Numbered from the stretch's first letter, positions 43,081-55,007 are shown. The stretch: 64,000 bases of DNA from Erythroxylum novogranatense (GCA_029891385.1 CM057228.1:66470523-66534522), one strand, 5' to 3'. Numbers and translations: made by a program. Notes: generated by a model from the sequence alone, not told the origin.

Positions 43081-44570
43081 TTTGTGGTTGATTATGTCTG
43101 AAAATATAAATTATTAAAACATGAGCATACTAGTCAAAAATTTATGGAACTTTGTATAAAATCATGATACATGTATGCATGATGATAGATTTAACAAAAC
43201 TTAAAAAATAAAACATTATACCACGGTTATGTTTCTTATCTATAACAGACTAAGTGACGGTGGGCCATCTTATCCATTAAAAGAAAAACTGGGACCTTCC
43301 CACTCAAAAACTATCAAGCATCTCATACCCAATTTTTTAAGCAGCTTTTTAATTTGGTCAATAATTTTACCAACAGAGCTACGGTGGGAAGTTTATTGAT
43401 AAAAAATGTTGAGTGTTTAACCATTTGATTCATTCACTAAAGATACCTACAAACCATGCCTCGGTGGGAGGTCACATTTGCTATCATTAAGTGGACTTAT
43501 CCTTAAGGAGACCCAAACCATGCAAGATCTAGGATCCATGCCCTCCGATGGTGAGTAACACTTCACCACATGCAAACGGGCCATCATTTGGAGACTGTGG
43601 ACTCTCACAGGAGCATCCTCTCCCACTCAATCTTTTTGGGCTTTAAGTTTTAAATATCATCTTGTCTAGATGAAATTTATTATCCATCCTCTATTGTTTC
43701 ATTATATATCTCATACATAATGAATGCATGGGAAAGCCTAGGGTTAGCAATTTTCTAAATGACATACAATCACATAATATCCCATATTATAAGCATTCAT
43801 TTATCCATTTATCACATGAACTAATGAAGTCACTTTTGATTGTCCATCCTAGAAAATTAAATAATTACAAGCCTTTTAAGCCTAAAGTATTCTTCTTGGA
43901 CTTGGATCTTCCGCTTCAAACTCTTCACAAACATGATCCGGCCCATTCGGTAAACAAAATGTAATGGCATATATGAAAATCGAATTTTGTAACTTTGAAA
44001 AATAAAATTCTAGTACCAGATTTTTAGAAAACCAAAACTTTGTTTTAACAAAAAATTCCAGCACTAGTTTTCATTAAAACCGAAGCTCATTTCATGAAAA
44101 TAAAAAACCAGCACTTAGTATTTTAGTAAAACCAAAATTTGATTCTTTCAAACAAAAATCCAGCACTTGTTTTTACAATAAAAACTGAAAAGTGATCCAT
44201 TGAAACAAAATTCCAGCAACTCTGTTTTCACAAAACTTATGCCAATACACAAAAGGATACACCGAAAAATTTACCTTTCTATTTCTTCAATCCATGACTG
44301 CTCCATCTTCATCATTACATCAATTTGTACATTACAAAATCAAAGAAAATAGAAAAAAGAAACCAAGGAGGAAACATAGTGATGATAGACCACCCTCCTT
44401 GTTACAACCAATGAAGAAATCTTACAAGGTAAATTTAACTTCTATGGACAACCAAAAGAGCAAACATACACCATGTATATTTCTATCACATAAAAATATG
44501 CAACATACACAAAAAGATTGCCAACCCATGCATCCAATTTATAGGAACCGAAATCATGCATTAGAAACTG
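43081..44570 (-). other. Copia-C untranslated leader
   Basis: About 1.5 kb between gag and primer site, homologous to 13178-14676 on the plus strand. It holds the same degenerate repeat of roughly 60 bp at about 43970-44245 (plus-strand phrases CCAGCACTTGTTTT and AAACAAAAATCCAGCA). Short frames are not shared with Copia-A at the protein level. Confidence 0.7.
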
Positions 44571-44582
44571 GTTTTGATACCA
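44571..44582 (-). promoter_or_regulatory. Copia-C primer-binding site
   Basis: The minus strand reads TGGTATCAAAAC. Compared with TGGTATCAGAGC in Copia-A it has two G-to-A changes. It lies two bases from the 5' LTR end. Confidence 0.85.
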
Positions 44583-44584
44583 AT

Positions 44585-46673
44585 TGTTGGATCGGAAAAA
44601 GAAAACATGCTTTGTTTGGAAAAACGCTAGATTTCAAAACTTATAAGAAATCATTACTTGCAGCGGAAGCAACAAATCCAAATCAACATGCCAATCTATA
44701 CATGATATGGTATAAGTATAATAAAATATAAACAAGATTAGGAGTATTACCGACTCCTTCGCTACAGCTTTAAATCCTCGCTGTGCTATCCTCTCCTTCT
44801 TTGTGTATCCAAATCCTTTGCCTTTGACTCTTTTCCTTTAGGAATTTACTTTCTCCTTGTTGTAGTATCCTCAACCAATTAGATTTATCACCTGTTCTTC
44901 AAGGACAATTAGGTTAACAAAATCCTTTGGTGGGAAAGGAGAAGAAATGTTTGGAGGAGATTTTCTTAGAAGAAGAAGAAGCAAAATTGAAACTCTTTCA
45001 ATTGATATTTTCGATTCTCTCTTTCATGAAAGGAGAGAAGGTGTAAAGAACATGCAAGAACTCTTTCTTGCCTCCCAATTTCGTATATGCATGGATGGAA
45101 GGAGAGAGAAGCATCAAATGCATCACTTCTTTCATTAATCACTCATAAAATAGCCAATAAATGAGATTATCTTCACTTATTTTTATGATGGCTATTTGAA
45201 AAGACCATAACCTAAAATTCAATACACAATTTCAGTTTTGCCAAGAAGAAAGAAGGAAGATGGTCCATCTAATGTACATCTTTCATCTTTAATCTAATGA
45301 ATGCAAATAGGTTACAAGCCAACATTAAAAAACAACCATTAAACCATTTAATGGTAAGTTCATAACTCCATTTAATGATGATTAACCATAATAAAGACCA
45401 TCTTTATTTAGCATTTTAATGTCAAATGTTTGGTTACACATTTAACCTACGAATAACCGAAATTGATATCTTCTTCTTAAATTTTTTTTTAAATATAATT
45501 AATCTAATTAATTACATTAAACCAAAAACCAAGCCCATTACTAAATGTACATTTGGGCTTCTTTAATTAGACCAAGCTCAAGATTCAATTATGGACTTCT
45601 AATTAACCTCCATTTATATTTCTTACTTAGCTTGATAACCTTCCTTAAAGCCAAGTGGGGAATCTTATTGGACTTCGATAATTCAAGCTCCAATAAGCCC
45701 ATAATTAATTCAATCTCATTGGAATTAATTCTAGCTTATTAACTAAATGTCATTCCACTAAAGACAATTAGTTGAACTTTTGAATTTTTAAATATTATTA
45801 GAATATGTATAATTGCAAACCCTATTTAGAACCTTATTATAGCCATCCGCACAATAAAGGGTAAAATTACCATTTTGCCATTATGTTGGTTTTTCCTTCT
45901 AGATCTCTCATTTTAATTTATATGGCGATTAACACATAAGATCTCATCTCAGTGTTAAGACTTGATGGGTAGCTAGTCCATCAAACTACTGGCGTCAGTT
46001 TAATCACCAAATCTCCTTAAAACATCTAGAAGAGATGATAACACTATAAACTCTTTATTTGAGTGAATGTTCCCTGATACATGTTTCAATTAATAATTCC
46101 AACATGCGAACCTTTGGATTAATACTCCATAAAAATCCATTCCGATCATATCAAGAATTATAATGAAACATATATGAGTTCACCACTCATCAAGATTATG
46201 GTTCATAATAATAAAGCTTAAGTTGTATGTTTTAAGATTAAAGTAACGACCCACTTTATTCTTGAAAACATACTTGATTCAATTCATTTAATAGTGCCAT
46301 TATCGATAGTCAACTATTATCATGATATGAAACTCATCATTCCCTTTAAGTAAACTCCTTTACTTATATGGAGATAAATCGCAACACTATAGTCTAAACC
46401 ATAATCAAGCGACCAACTTGATTATTCAACTGTGAATCAATTAATTCAGATTCTAATAATATACATGTTTCCCATACATCTCTATGTATATATATATTAC
46501 TTACAAAAGAATCTTGGTACCTTATGACCAGATATATAATGCTCATACAGATAAAACCAAACTTTTTGTTTTATTAATAATAAATATTTTATTACAAAAT
46601 TGTAACTGAAGAAGATAAAGTTACATGTAAATACACTTGTTTTATAGGGCACTATATTTACATAACTCCAACA
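44585..46673 (-). repeat. Copia-C 5' LTR
   Basis: On the plus strand it runs from TGTTGGATCGGAAAAAG to ATAACTCCAACA (2089 bp), paired with 35812-37901. As the 5' LTR of a minus-strand element it should carry the promoter; I could not choose a TATA box with confidence. TGAGC follows at 46674-46678. Confidence 0.95.
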
Positions 46674-46995
46674 TGAGCTTTACAGCTCGTGGATAACATG
46701 TTTATAAATCGAAAAATAAGCAAAAATTATCTTTCTAAAACTTTTGTCATTTTATAAAAATTTCACAGTAGAAAATTCATCGAAAGCTTATTTCTCAACT
46801 TTTCAACTTTTCAAATCATTTATAAGCAATTTCCAAAATTTCAAGGTTGAAAACCTCAAATTCTCATTTCTCAAAATTTTTAAATTTTTCACAACTTCAT
46901 GAACAATTCTGAAACATGAATGCAACACAATTATAAACAAAATCAAAGACACATAAACACATTAGAATGGTTTGGGTCGATCCAAAACAGAGCGT

Positions 46996-47077
46996 ACTAC
47001 ACATTCCCTCTTAGTTGTCCTGTGTAGCCGTGAACAAAACGTACTACACGTTCCCGCATCGCGGTCCATTGTAACCG
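46996..47077. repeat. Hairpin pair in element B LTR
   Basis: In the first hairpin CTACACA pairs with TGTGTAG, but its inner stem is decayed. In the second the inner CCGC and GCGG are intact around ATC, but the outer stem is decayed (CTACACG against ATTGTAAC). It occupies the position of the pair at 8222-8300 in LTR A. Confidence 0.65.
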
Positions 47078-48119
47078 TGAACTTATAGGAGTCCGTAACG
47101 GAGCTTCAATGCAACTAGCGGGCAGGCAGGCGAAGCCTTTAAAAAGAAGACAAGTGCACTTGACTCAACTTATGGGACCTAACCAAACCCATATAACACA
47201 TTTCACACTTGAAAATCGGATTGCCCGAAGGCACATTTCGAAAACTCAATTTCATATCATGTCATATCAGACACATTGGCATTCACAATTTCTAATAAAT
47301 TCATATATCAATGTTCAATTATTCGCAACACAGAATGCAACACTTATAGCAATTATCAAATCATTAAACACAATGAATGCGAAAATCGTATCAATTTTTG
47401 ATCAAAATCATTCAAAATTTTTTTAGCAATTTATCTAATCATTCGAAAACAATCCATTATCAATTTCTTAAATCATTACAAAATCAACGAATTTAATCAT
47501 TGAAAAAATAATAATTTTCAAAACATTTCTCTTCTTGATTTTTCGAAATCACATAATTGGCTTATAAATCAAAATATAAACATGGTACCTATCTCATATC
47601 CATGCTTAAAAGATGCCTCTCCTCTTGACCCTTTTGCCTTCCTTGATTCCCTTAATCAAAATGCAAAAATTCCCATTCAATAGGAATACAATAAAATTTG
47701 AGGACCCATATACTGCATATTCAATAAGATAGATTCTAAAAACTCAAACTCTTCCAAAAATCCAAACATGCGGGTCAATTTTCCATGATCACTCTGATCA
47801 AGTAAATGACAAAATCTGATAATATTCTCTTCTATAAAAATGTTCCCCATTGTCTTAAGTTTCTAATGACACCAAACTCACTCAATTTGGTTCAGAAACC
47901 CGAAAGTTATTCTCCAAACATGTTGGGATTATTCTTATGCTGAAACAAGAATCTATACTCAACTTCCGATCAAACTTTGAGATCTTTAGAGACTGATTCA
48001 GAACTTCATTTCTTTATAAAACTTGTATACCTTTGTCTCTGTTTTACAAAAAATTAAAAATCACCTTATTTGTATATCTACATCAAAAGTTATGTCTAAA
48101 ATACTAAAATATGTCTGTG

Positions 48120-48260
48120 CAGGAAAACGACCTCTCGCCGCAGTGAAACCCAGAAGCTTGCCGCGACGAGGGCGCTCCCGCACGTCGTGACGTGGGCTCC
48201 TGCGTGCTCCACGACGTGGGTACCTACACACGCCGGGACGTGCGTGTCCAAAAGCCTCCT
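48120..48260. repeat. CG-rich module in element B LTR
   Basis: A GC-rich island with repeated cores CTCGCCGCAGTG, TTGCCGCGACGAGG, CACGTCGTGACGTGG, CCACGACGTGGG, ACGCCGGGACGTGCG, in otherwise AT-rich LTR. The left flank AAAAGTTATGTCTAAAATAC is shared with the flank of the Gypsy-3 module. Confidence 0.7.
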
Positions 48261-48644
48261 GAAAACTTGTTTTTCGACATTTTTCATCTACATACTTCCC
48301 ATTTTTCACTAATAACTCATCTTAACCCTAAATCATCATTCCTACTTCATTTCTAAACTCATTCCAACCCAAAATCATCCACAAACACAACATAATCATT
48401 AACCCTAAAAATCAAAAATCTGCTTTAACTCATTCTACAACTTATGACACATAATCCTCTGTTAACTAACATCAAAACATGTTTCATTCATCAAATCAAG
48501 AGAAATGATGCTTATACTTACTTGATTTGGCTTCAAATTCTTCTACATCTTCAAAATTTCCAAAATCCTAATTTTCTCTTCTTCTTCTCCCTCACTCACG
48601 ATTCTCTTCTTCATTTTTCCAACAAATACAACCATTTCTTCTTC

Positions 48645-48653
48645 TTTTTATAC
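48645..48653 (-). promoter_or_regulatory. Putative TATA box of element B LTR
   Basis: The minus strand reads GGGTATAAAAAGAAG, the best TATA match of the three long LTRs, in a context equal to 10851 and 51624. Confidence 0.45.
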
Positions 48654-49784
48654 CCTTAATGAGTGTGCAATGTCCATTTTTCCCCTTCCTTTAAGCCTTA
48701 AGTCTTATAATCTTAAGTAACTTACCAAGAATGCCCTTTATGCATCCTTAACACCTTAATTTAATGCAATCCTCTCACTTTGATTCCATCAATATTTTTC
48801 ACATTAATCTAAAAAAAAATCCAAAATTTTCATGGAGAGGTAGAGTAATGTCTTAGGAATCCAACGCTTTAAAAATTACGTCAATCGGATGTCGGACGAA
48901 AAAGTTAGAAGCAAAAGAACGGGCAAGGGTCGAATCACCCTAAACAATAACACAACTTCTAAAATTTTTATCTTTCAAGTCCAAAGTCCAAAAATGTCAT
49001 ATTTTATATCAATGCAAAGATCAAACATAATCTAAAACTTTCATGAAGTACTTAAAAGCAATTTCAACCTCTAACTAGATCAATCTTTCAGTCAAAGTTT
49101 CTGCAAGATAAATGGTCATCCTATACTACATCCAAACTTCCAAATTTCATATCTTCCAATATCCACAACCAAAAATTGCATATTATACATCATTTTAAAG
49201 CTATGCAAATTCTCTATAACTTTCATGTAGACCACTTACTCCAATTCAGACCATATCAGTTTAGAAATTGGCCTCAAAGCAGTACACACAAACTCACTCT
49301 AATGATCATTTCCAAAAACAAAGCAAAATAATACTTAAATTCGAATGATTATAACTTTCAATCCTGACATCGAAAACTGTCATACTTTATGGCGATAGAA
49401 AGCTCTCAACAGAAACTACAAGTTTCATGAAGATTATTTAATCAAAAACTGCCTAGTTCATCCCAGAAAAATTCACAAAGTGTCAGTCCAAAAGTCAACT
49501 CTTCATCTCCAAAAAGTCAAACTTTCATAATTCAACAAATTCTCACACTTTCACTCTTTATTTCTTGATTTTCAACTTCCATTTCAATCAACTCATTTAC
49601 TTTAACTTTCTTAACCCACACAAATCTACTCAAGTATTAAAGTCATCAAAACCAATCAATTCTTTTTCTTATCAATTTCATTAAAACACAATAACATCTA
49701 TAACACAATACATATACAAAAACATTCATTGAATTTTTTTTAATATTTCTAAATTCCACTTAAAGATCGAGGTCTAACAGTTGA

Positions 49785-49937
49785 TTGATGATTGATGAAG
49801 TAGAATTTAATGAATGTAAGTAGAGATGTTTTTGATGTTGTGGAAGTTAATGAATGTTGTAGATTAGTGTAAAAAAAAGGGGTGGATGAGTGAGTGTAGA
49901 GTGCTGCCATTTTTTGAATGAATGTTCAATTGAGGTC
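49785..49937 (+). repeat. Gypsy-2 3' LTR, segment 2
   Basis: Lies between the right target copy of element B (49780-49784) and the left target copy of the solo long LTR (49938-49942). Being flanked by both duplications makes it host LTR sequence. No gene. Confidence 0.75.
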
Positions 49938-49942
49938 TTGAT
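49938..49942. repeat. Target-site duplication of solo long LTR (left copy)
   Basis: TTGAT at 49938-49942 and at 54059-54063, a perfect 5-bp pair. Confidence 0.85.
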
Positions 49943-51623
49943 CTTTGGGACCCGATCTGAAATCCAGATCCCAACCTGAGAAACAGGAACAGAAATGAAA
50001 CAAAATCGAACAAATGGAACGGAAATCGTAAAGCGGAAACGAAGAATGGTATTTACAACACGAAAGCAAATCCAATCTTAATGCGAAAGAATTGGAAGCA
50101 AATCAAAATGAAACAAACATCGGATCAAATCGAATTGAAACCAATTTCTGACATCCGTGAACAAATATCGAAGAAAACGTTTGCGTTGGAAACCTTAAGA
50201 CTATCGGTCTAAACTAATCCAAATCTGTGTACATTTTTTTCTTTCCTTCTTTCTTTCATTTTCATTCCATCTCTTACAAGTGACTTCAATATCCTCAATC
50301 CAATTACATCCACATACAATCGCATTATCCAAGGTCCAATACACATTCATTCATATTCATATATATATACCCCAATTACATTCATATCTCAATTCAATTT
50401 ATATACAAAACCAATATGCACCATCCATAGCCAATACATTTCCAATTCCATTTGGATAATCCAAATACATCATGAACTAAACATTTTCAATACACTAATG
50501 GTATTCCAAGCCATACGCCATTACCAATAATCATAAACCAAAATACACAAAGCACAATGATTCTAAATTTATCAACAACATTCTAAACTTAACAATAATT
50601 CAATAGGAACCCATACAATCGGAATCCCTCATTTTCTTTCACCCGATCTTCTTTTCATCACCTATGGATAGAAATGAAGGGGGTGAGCTTAAAAAGCTCG
50701 TGGGTAACATTTTATAACAAATAAATAAGCAAAACCTTTTAAAACACTTTTCTTTTCTTTTCTTGCAGAAACTTGGTTTGAAACCCATAAAGCACATTTT
50801 CAAAAGTTCTTTTCTCGCAGTAGTCGAAATCACAATTTACAAAACATGGATGCATCAATTATATCACTCCACAATACAAATGCACACATAATGGCTCGAG
50901 AGTTCCATAAACACGACAGAAAATCGAAGTTTTACCGTAAACACGACAAGTCTGATTTCTCAAGATCTCGTGGCCCCAAGCGGGCAGCCGGGAGAAGGCT
51001 ATCTATATGTCGACGTGCACGTGACTAACGAAACAGGTTCTCTCTTACCCAATCACAACGAAATTCATGCTTCAATATCATTTATCGAATGACCTTTTTC
51101 GAATGTACAAAATGCCATGAAATCTTTCGAGGCATAACACAAAGGTATTTTATAATTCATCAAAAGTTCATGTATTGAATCAATAATGATTTTTCAAATC
51201 ATTCATACAATGATGCAACATTTATGATGCAATTGAAATCAAAAAATCTCTTTTGTTTAAAGAAAGCAGTAGTGGCTTATAAATTCTATTATAAACGGTT
51301 ACCCACCTCATTTCCATGCTTGAAGCTTATCCAATGCTTCAATTTGACCATTTCTTCTTTTATTCTTCCAATTGAAAAATCCCTCATCCTTCACCATTTT
51401 CAGATTTTCTTGGTTCATGATGGAGCTCTTTTCATTCTCCACCTTTTTCTCTCTTGAATCAACATAGAAAGCTTGCTTGAAGACCCTTAAAAATCAAACC
51501 CTAGCTCTCTTTCTTTTCTTTCTCCTTTACTCATCCGAAGGCTTGCTCTCCCTTCTCTCTTCTTTCTCTTGTTCTTTTTCTTCTCTTGCTATTTTTTTTC
51601 TGTCTAAGTGTCATGCATTTTCT

Positions 51624-51634
51624 CCTTATAAAGG
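51624..51634 (-). promoter_or_regulatory. Putative TATA box of the solo long LTR
   Basis: The minus strand reads CCTTTATAAGG in the same context as in LTR A and B. Confidence 0.4.
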
Positions 51635-52569
51635 ACCACAATCTTGCCATGTCATTAAATGACTTAAAATTGACCCATTTGCCCTTACTCATAAGCCTAA
51701 AACTTAACTCTTTAAGTAAACTTACAAAATTACCCCTTCCTTTTTGCCTTAAAAAATTTAGAGAAATGTCCCTCTATGTCTTACGAATCCATCGCTTCAA
51801 GAAACAGATCGTTCGGAGCTCTATAACTCAAGATATCTCCAAAATACTGAAGTTTGTTCTTCAGACCCGAGGCTGAACACTACACCTAACTTCCGACCCG
51901 AATTTGGAAGTCTTAGAGGCTAAATTATAGATCGGCTCCTTCATAACATTTATATCCCCATGTCTCTATTTTCATTAACAAAAAGAATCCGATCTATCTG
52001 AGCTCTACAGCTCAAGATATCTCCAAAATACTGAACGATATTCAGAACATTACAAAACTGAAACTGAACACTACATCTGATTCCGATCCGAATTTGAAAG
52101 TCTTAGAGGCTACATTGTCGATCCGCTCCTTCAGATGAATTGTAGATATATATCTCTAGTTTAATTTTCAAAAAGAATCAAATCGATCGGAGCTCTACCA
52201 GTCGAGATATCTCCAAAATACTGAACACTGTTCAAACCATTATAGAACCAAGACTGAACACTGCATCTAACTTCCGATCCGAATTTGAAAGTCTTAGAGG
52301 CTACATTGTTGATCGGCTCCTTCATAATATTTGTAGCCCCATGTCTCTAGTTTAATTTACAAAAAGAATCAACTCAATCTGAGCTCTAGCGATCGATATA
52401 TCTCCAAAATATTGAATGATGTTAGGACCTTTTCCACAGGTCAGCTCACTTAGATCGGGTCAATCTTTTTCCATTTAATGCCAAAATCGATCAATCCAGT
52501 ATGGAAAGATAGAAAAATGTCTTAGGAATCCAACGCTTTAAAAATCGGGTCGATCGGATGTCGAACGAA

Positions 52570-52710
52570 GAAGTTATGGCTAAAAGAGTAGAGGGAGGTC
52601 GGTCGGCTAAAAATCTACCCCGTGGGCCGATCGACCAACGCCTCGAAGGGTCGCTTTGCAAAGTCTTGGCGCTTCATTCTTTGAAAGCAATCGCCACGCG
52701 ATCCGACCTC
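52570..52710. repeat. CG-rich module in the solo long LTR
   Basis: GGTCGGTCGGC, GGGCCGATCGACC, GAAGGGTCGC and CGCCACGCGATCCG form a GC-rich island. It occupies the same place relative to the AAGTTATGGC flank as the modules in other LTRs, but its core differs (CGATCG rather than CGTCGCGACG). Confidence 0.55.
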
Positions 52711-52719
52711 TAAACTTCA

Positions 52720-53740
52720 AACTTTCATATCTTTTGACTCCAAGATCCAAATTTCACAAACTTGGTACCGTTGGAAAGCTAAAAGAGAGATCTTCAATTT
52801 TTAAGAAGGACTCACAAACAAGCGCGGTCTTTAAAAGGGTCAAAAGTTTGCTACAAGGTGACCGATCAATAAACTCCTCAACAGTACCAAACTTGTAAAC
52901 ATCATAACTTTTGATCCAGAACTCCAAATTTGACAAACTTAGTGTCTACGAAAAGGTAAAAGAACCCTATACAACTTTCATGAAAGCCTTAAAAATCAGA
53001 TCGACCTCTAAATGGATCAAAAACTCCACACAAAGTGACTGGTCGATCAGCTTCACACTAAATAGCATAAAAAATTCTAACAATCATAACGTTCTACTCC
53101 CTTGTTCAATATTTTCGTGCTTTATATACATAGAAAGATAAAAACAAGCTCTACAATGTTCATGAAGAACTCCAAAGCAACGTCAACCTCTAACTAAGTC
53201 AATTTTTCAATCAAAGTTTCTGCCCTGTTAGCAATCCCCCAAGCAATATCCAAACTTCAAATTATCACAACTTCTTGCCCCGATATCGAAAAATTGCATA
53301 CTTTATGACGTTAGAAAGCTGGAAACATGAACTACAATTTCATTAAGACCCTATGAGAAAATTCTACATCAATGAGGGTAAAAATCCAAATCAAAGCTAT
53401 TGCCCGAAAATTTCCATACTAAACAACATTCAAACTTCACAATTTCACATCTTTCAACCTCCACATCCACGAATCGCACATTATACATCATTGGGAAACT
53501 ATGGAGGTCCTTTATAACATTTAAGAATGCCATTTGATCCAATTCAAACCACAACAGTCTAGAAATCACCTCAAAACACAACATATACAATCCTACACTT
53601 AGAGCATTTTTCAAAACCAAAGCAAAATACACTTAACTTTCAAAGATCATAACTTTCAATCTCGATATCGAAAAATAACATACTTTATGGCTACGAAAAG
53701 CTCTCAATATAAGCTACAATTTTCATTAAGATCATTTTCT
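52720..53740. repeat. 180-bp type repeats in the solo long LTR
   Basis: Units begin near CATATCTTTTGACTCC (52727), CATAACTTTTGATCC (52902), and further ones near 53085, 53265, 53450 and 53645, each followed by a CCAAATTT or AAAAATTGCATA type phrase and a GGAAAGCT or AGAAAG phrase. Spacing is about 175-195 bp. Confidence 0.65.
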
Positions 53741-54063
53741 CAAAATGTACCTAAATAAAAAATTCAACTCTCAAGTCAAACTTTCTATCTTCAAAAGTCA
53801 ACTTTCTTAATTTCTTCAAAATATAACACTTTCACTAATTATTTCTTGTTTTTCAACTTCCATTTCAATCAACTAGTTCATTTTGACTTTCATAAATCAT
53901 ACAAATCTACTCAAATTTCAAAGTCATCAAAATCAATCACTTCATTTCTCATCAATCTCCTTTAAGCACAATAACATCTATAACACAATTCATATCCGAA
54001 AACACTTATTGAATTCATTTAATATTTTTAATTTCCACCAAAAGTTCGGGGTCCAACATTGAT

Positions 54064-54299
54064 TCAATTGTCGGTGATATGTTGAGAAAATTGAGTGGTT
54101 ATTAGTGTAGAATTGGTATGAAAGTGAGAGAATTTGAGTTAAGTTGAAAAGCTGGAAATTTGGATTTGTATATGTTTCATTGTTTTTGCCATAACTTTTT
54201 ATATGGTTGTTCAATTGAGATGATTTTTAGCTTGAATTAAACTTGATGTGTTTGGCTACATTTTTTGTTAAGGAGGTGTTGTTCAATTTTGTCTTGAGG
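54064..54299 (+). repeat. Gypsy-2 3' LTR, segment 3
   Basis: Parallels 41430-41620 of the solo LTR in Copia-C: TTTTTGCCATAACTTTTTAT against TTTTGGCCATAATATTTTCT, then GGTTGTTCAATTGAGATGAT against GGTTGTCTAAATAAGATGAT. It is cut by Gypsy-3 at 54300. By comparison with the solo LTR roughly 100 bp of this LTR remain beyond Gypsy-3, outside the window. Confidence 0.8.
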
Positions 54300-54952
54300 T
54301 GCAACATCCCACTACCATAAGGCAAATACCCGAACACCCGAAGGGCATTCAAGTACATACCTTATGATAATGGTATGTTGGAGCAAAACATATCCGACTT
54401 ACACATGGCAATCCAACCTACACATGGCATCATCTAACACACTCAAAGTCACTAAATTTTAAAACCATTCAAATCCATTCATTCAAAAAGCTTACACCGA
54501 TACAACCAAACGACTATTTATAAAAGCTTATGCAAATTCTAGCAAAACGAAAAAATAAAGCTAGAGCACTTCTGGTGTCAACTGACAGACCTCTAAGCCA
54601 TATCTCTATCCAAAAGATTCCTTAAGTCCTGACTAAGGAACTAGGTCTCCTGACTCGTACCTGAAAAGCCACATTGCAATTTTGATGAGTTTTGCAAACT
54701 CCATGAGTGAACCATCATTGATGAATTCACCGGATCATAAGCACACATCACATATTACACAAACATTCATAAACAGATACATTTATGATTCAAAACTCAC
54801 ACAATAGGGTATAACATTCACTCATTTCGAAGCAGATCATATATAACAAATACATATGCATATGAGACTCGTATTCGTTCTTATTGTTGTGACTGAATGC
54901 CTATCACATACTTATACAAATGTTGGCCCATAGGGCTCAGTCAGAACAGAAT

Positions 54953-55007
54953 CACGGAGCATAGCTCTACGTGCACACACATATATCACGGAGCAAAGCT
55001 CTACGTG
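54953..55007. repeat. Tandem hairpins in Gypsy-3 3' LTR
   Basis: Hairpin 1 (54953-54973): CACG and CGTG outside, GAGC and GCTC inside, loop ATA, with a two-base TA bulge. Hairpin 2 (54987-55007) is the same with loop AAA. The 4-bp inner stem and 3-base loop match the design in LTR A, but the sequence is unrelated. Confidence 0.75.

Larger units (their letters stand above)
35812..46673 (-). mobile_element. Copia-C: nearly complete Ty1/copia element
   Basis: Two LTRs of about 2.09 kb in direct repeat flank a minus-strand body: primer site, 1.5-kb leader, gag-protease, integrase, RT, RNase H and polypurine tract. TGAGC duplicates flank it. It is interrupted in the integrase by a solo LTR (40509-41712). 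The coding region is better preserved than in Copia-A, with catalytic motifs of RT and integrase in place, but stops and shifts separate the domains. It is younger than element B, in which it sits. Confidence 0.95.
34850..49779 (-). mobile_element. Element B: collapsed long-LTR gypsy element, host of Copia-C
   Basis: Flanked by GTTGA at 34845-34849 and 49780-49784. The left end TGCTAGGCCCCATTTCCGGAA resembles the long-LTR start, so only the first few dozen bases of the 3' LTR remain. Within about 60 bp comes the primer site (34930-34941), then a whole 5' LTR from 34946. The internal domain and most of one LTR are therefore deleted, yet the target duplication survives. The LTR is split by Copia-C at 35811/46679. 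Confidence 0.75.
46679..49779 (-). repeat. Element B LTR, right part (R and U3 side)
   Basis: Resumes with TTTACAGCTCGTGGATAACA (LTR A about 7897) and ends GAGGTCTAACA, with GTTGA following. It contains a decayed hairpin pair (46996-47077), a CG-rich module (48120-48260), a TATA-like box (48645-48653), and 180-bp type repeats (48950-49440). The arginine-rich frame at 48061-48309 is only the CG module read in frame, not a gene. Confidence 0.85.
49943..54058 (-). repeat. Solo long LTR (4.1 kb)
   Basis: Left end CTTTGGGACCCGATCTG (terminal TG mutated), right end CGGGGTCCAACA. TTGAT duplicates flank it directly and there is no primer site, so it is a solo LTR. It contains a TATA-like box (51624-51634), the conserved phrase GGATGTCGAACGAAGAAGTT (about 52555), a CG-rich module (52570-52710), and 180-bp type repeats (52720-53740). 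The TATGGC and GGTCGG sequences link it to LTR A and B. No coding region. Confidence 0.85.
26666..54299 (+). mobile_element. Gypsy-2: chimeric chromovirus interrupted by three nested insertions
   Basis: The 5' LTR is 26666-28418, the primer site 28424-28435, the coding region 28611-33890, the polypurine tract 33892-33904, and the 3' LTR starts at 33906. The 3' LTR is split by element B, a solo long LTR and Gypsy-3, and its end is not reached. Two features mark it as a recombinant: two successive RNase H modules, and 5' and 3' LTRs that start with unrelated sequences (TGTTGGACCTCG against TGTAACATCCC). It interrupts LINE-2. Confidence 0.75.

Noticed and set aside
48061..48309. Arg-rich 82-residue frame on the minus strand that could look like a small basic protein
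   Set aside because: It is the CG-rich LTR module read in frame; relatives have no matching frame and there is no start context or conservation.
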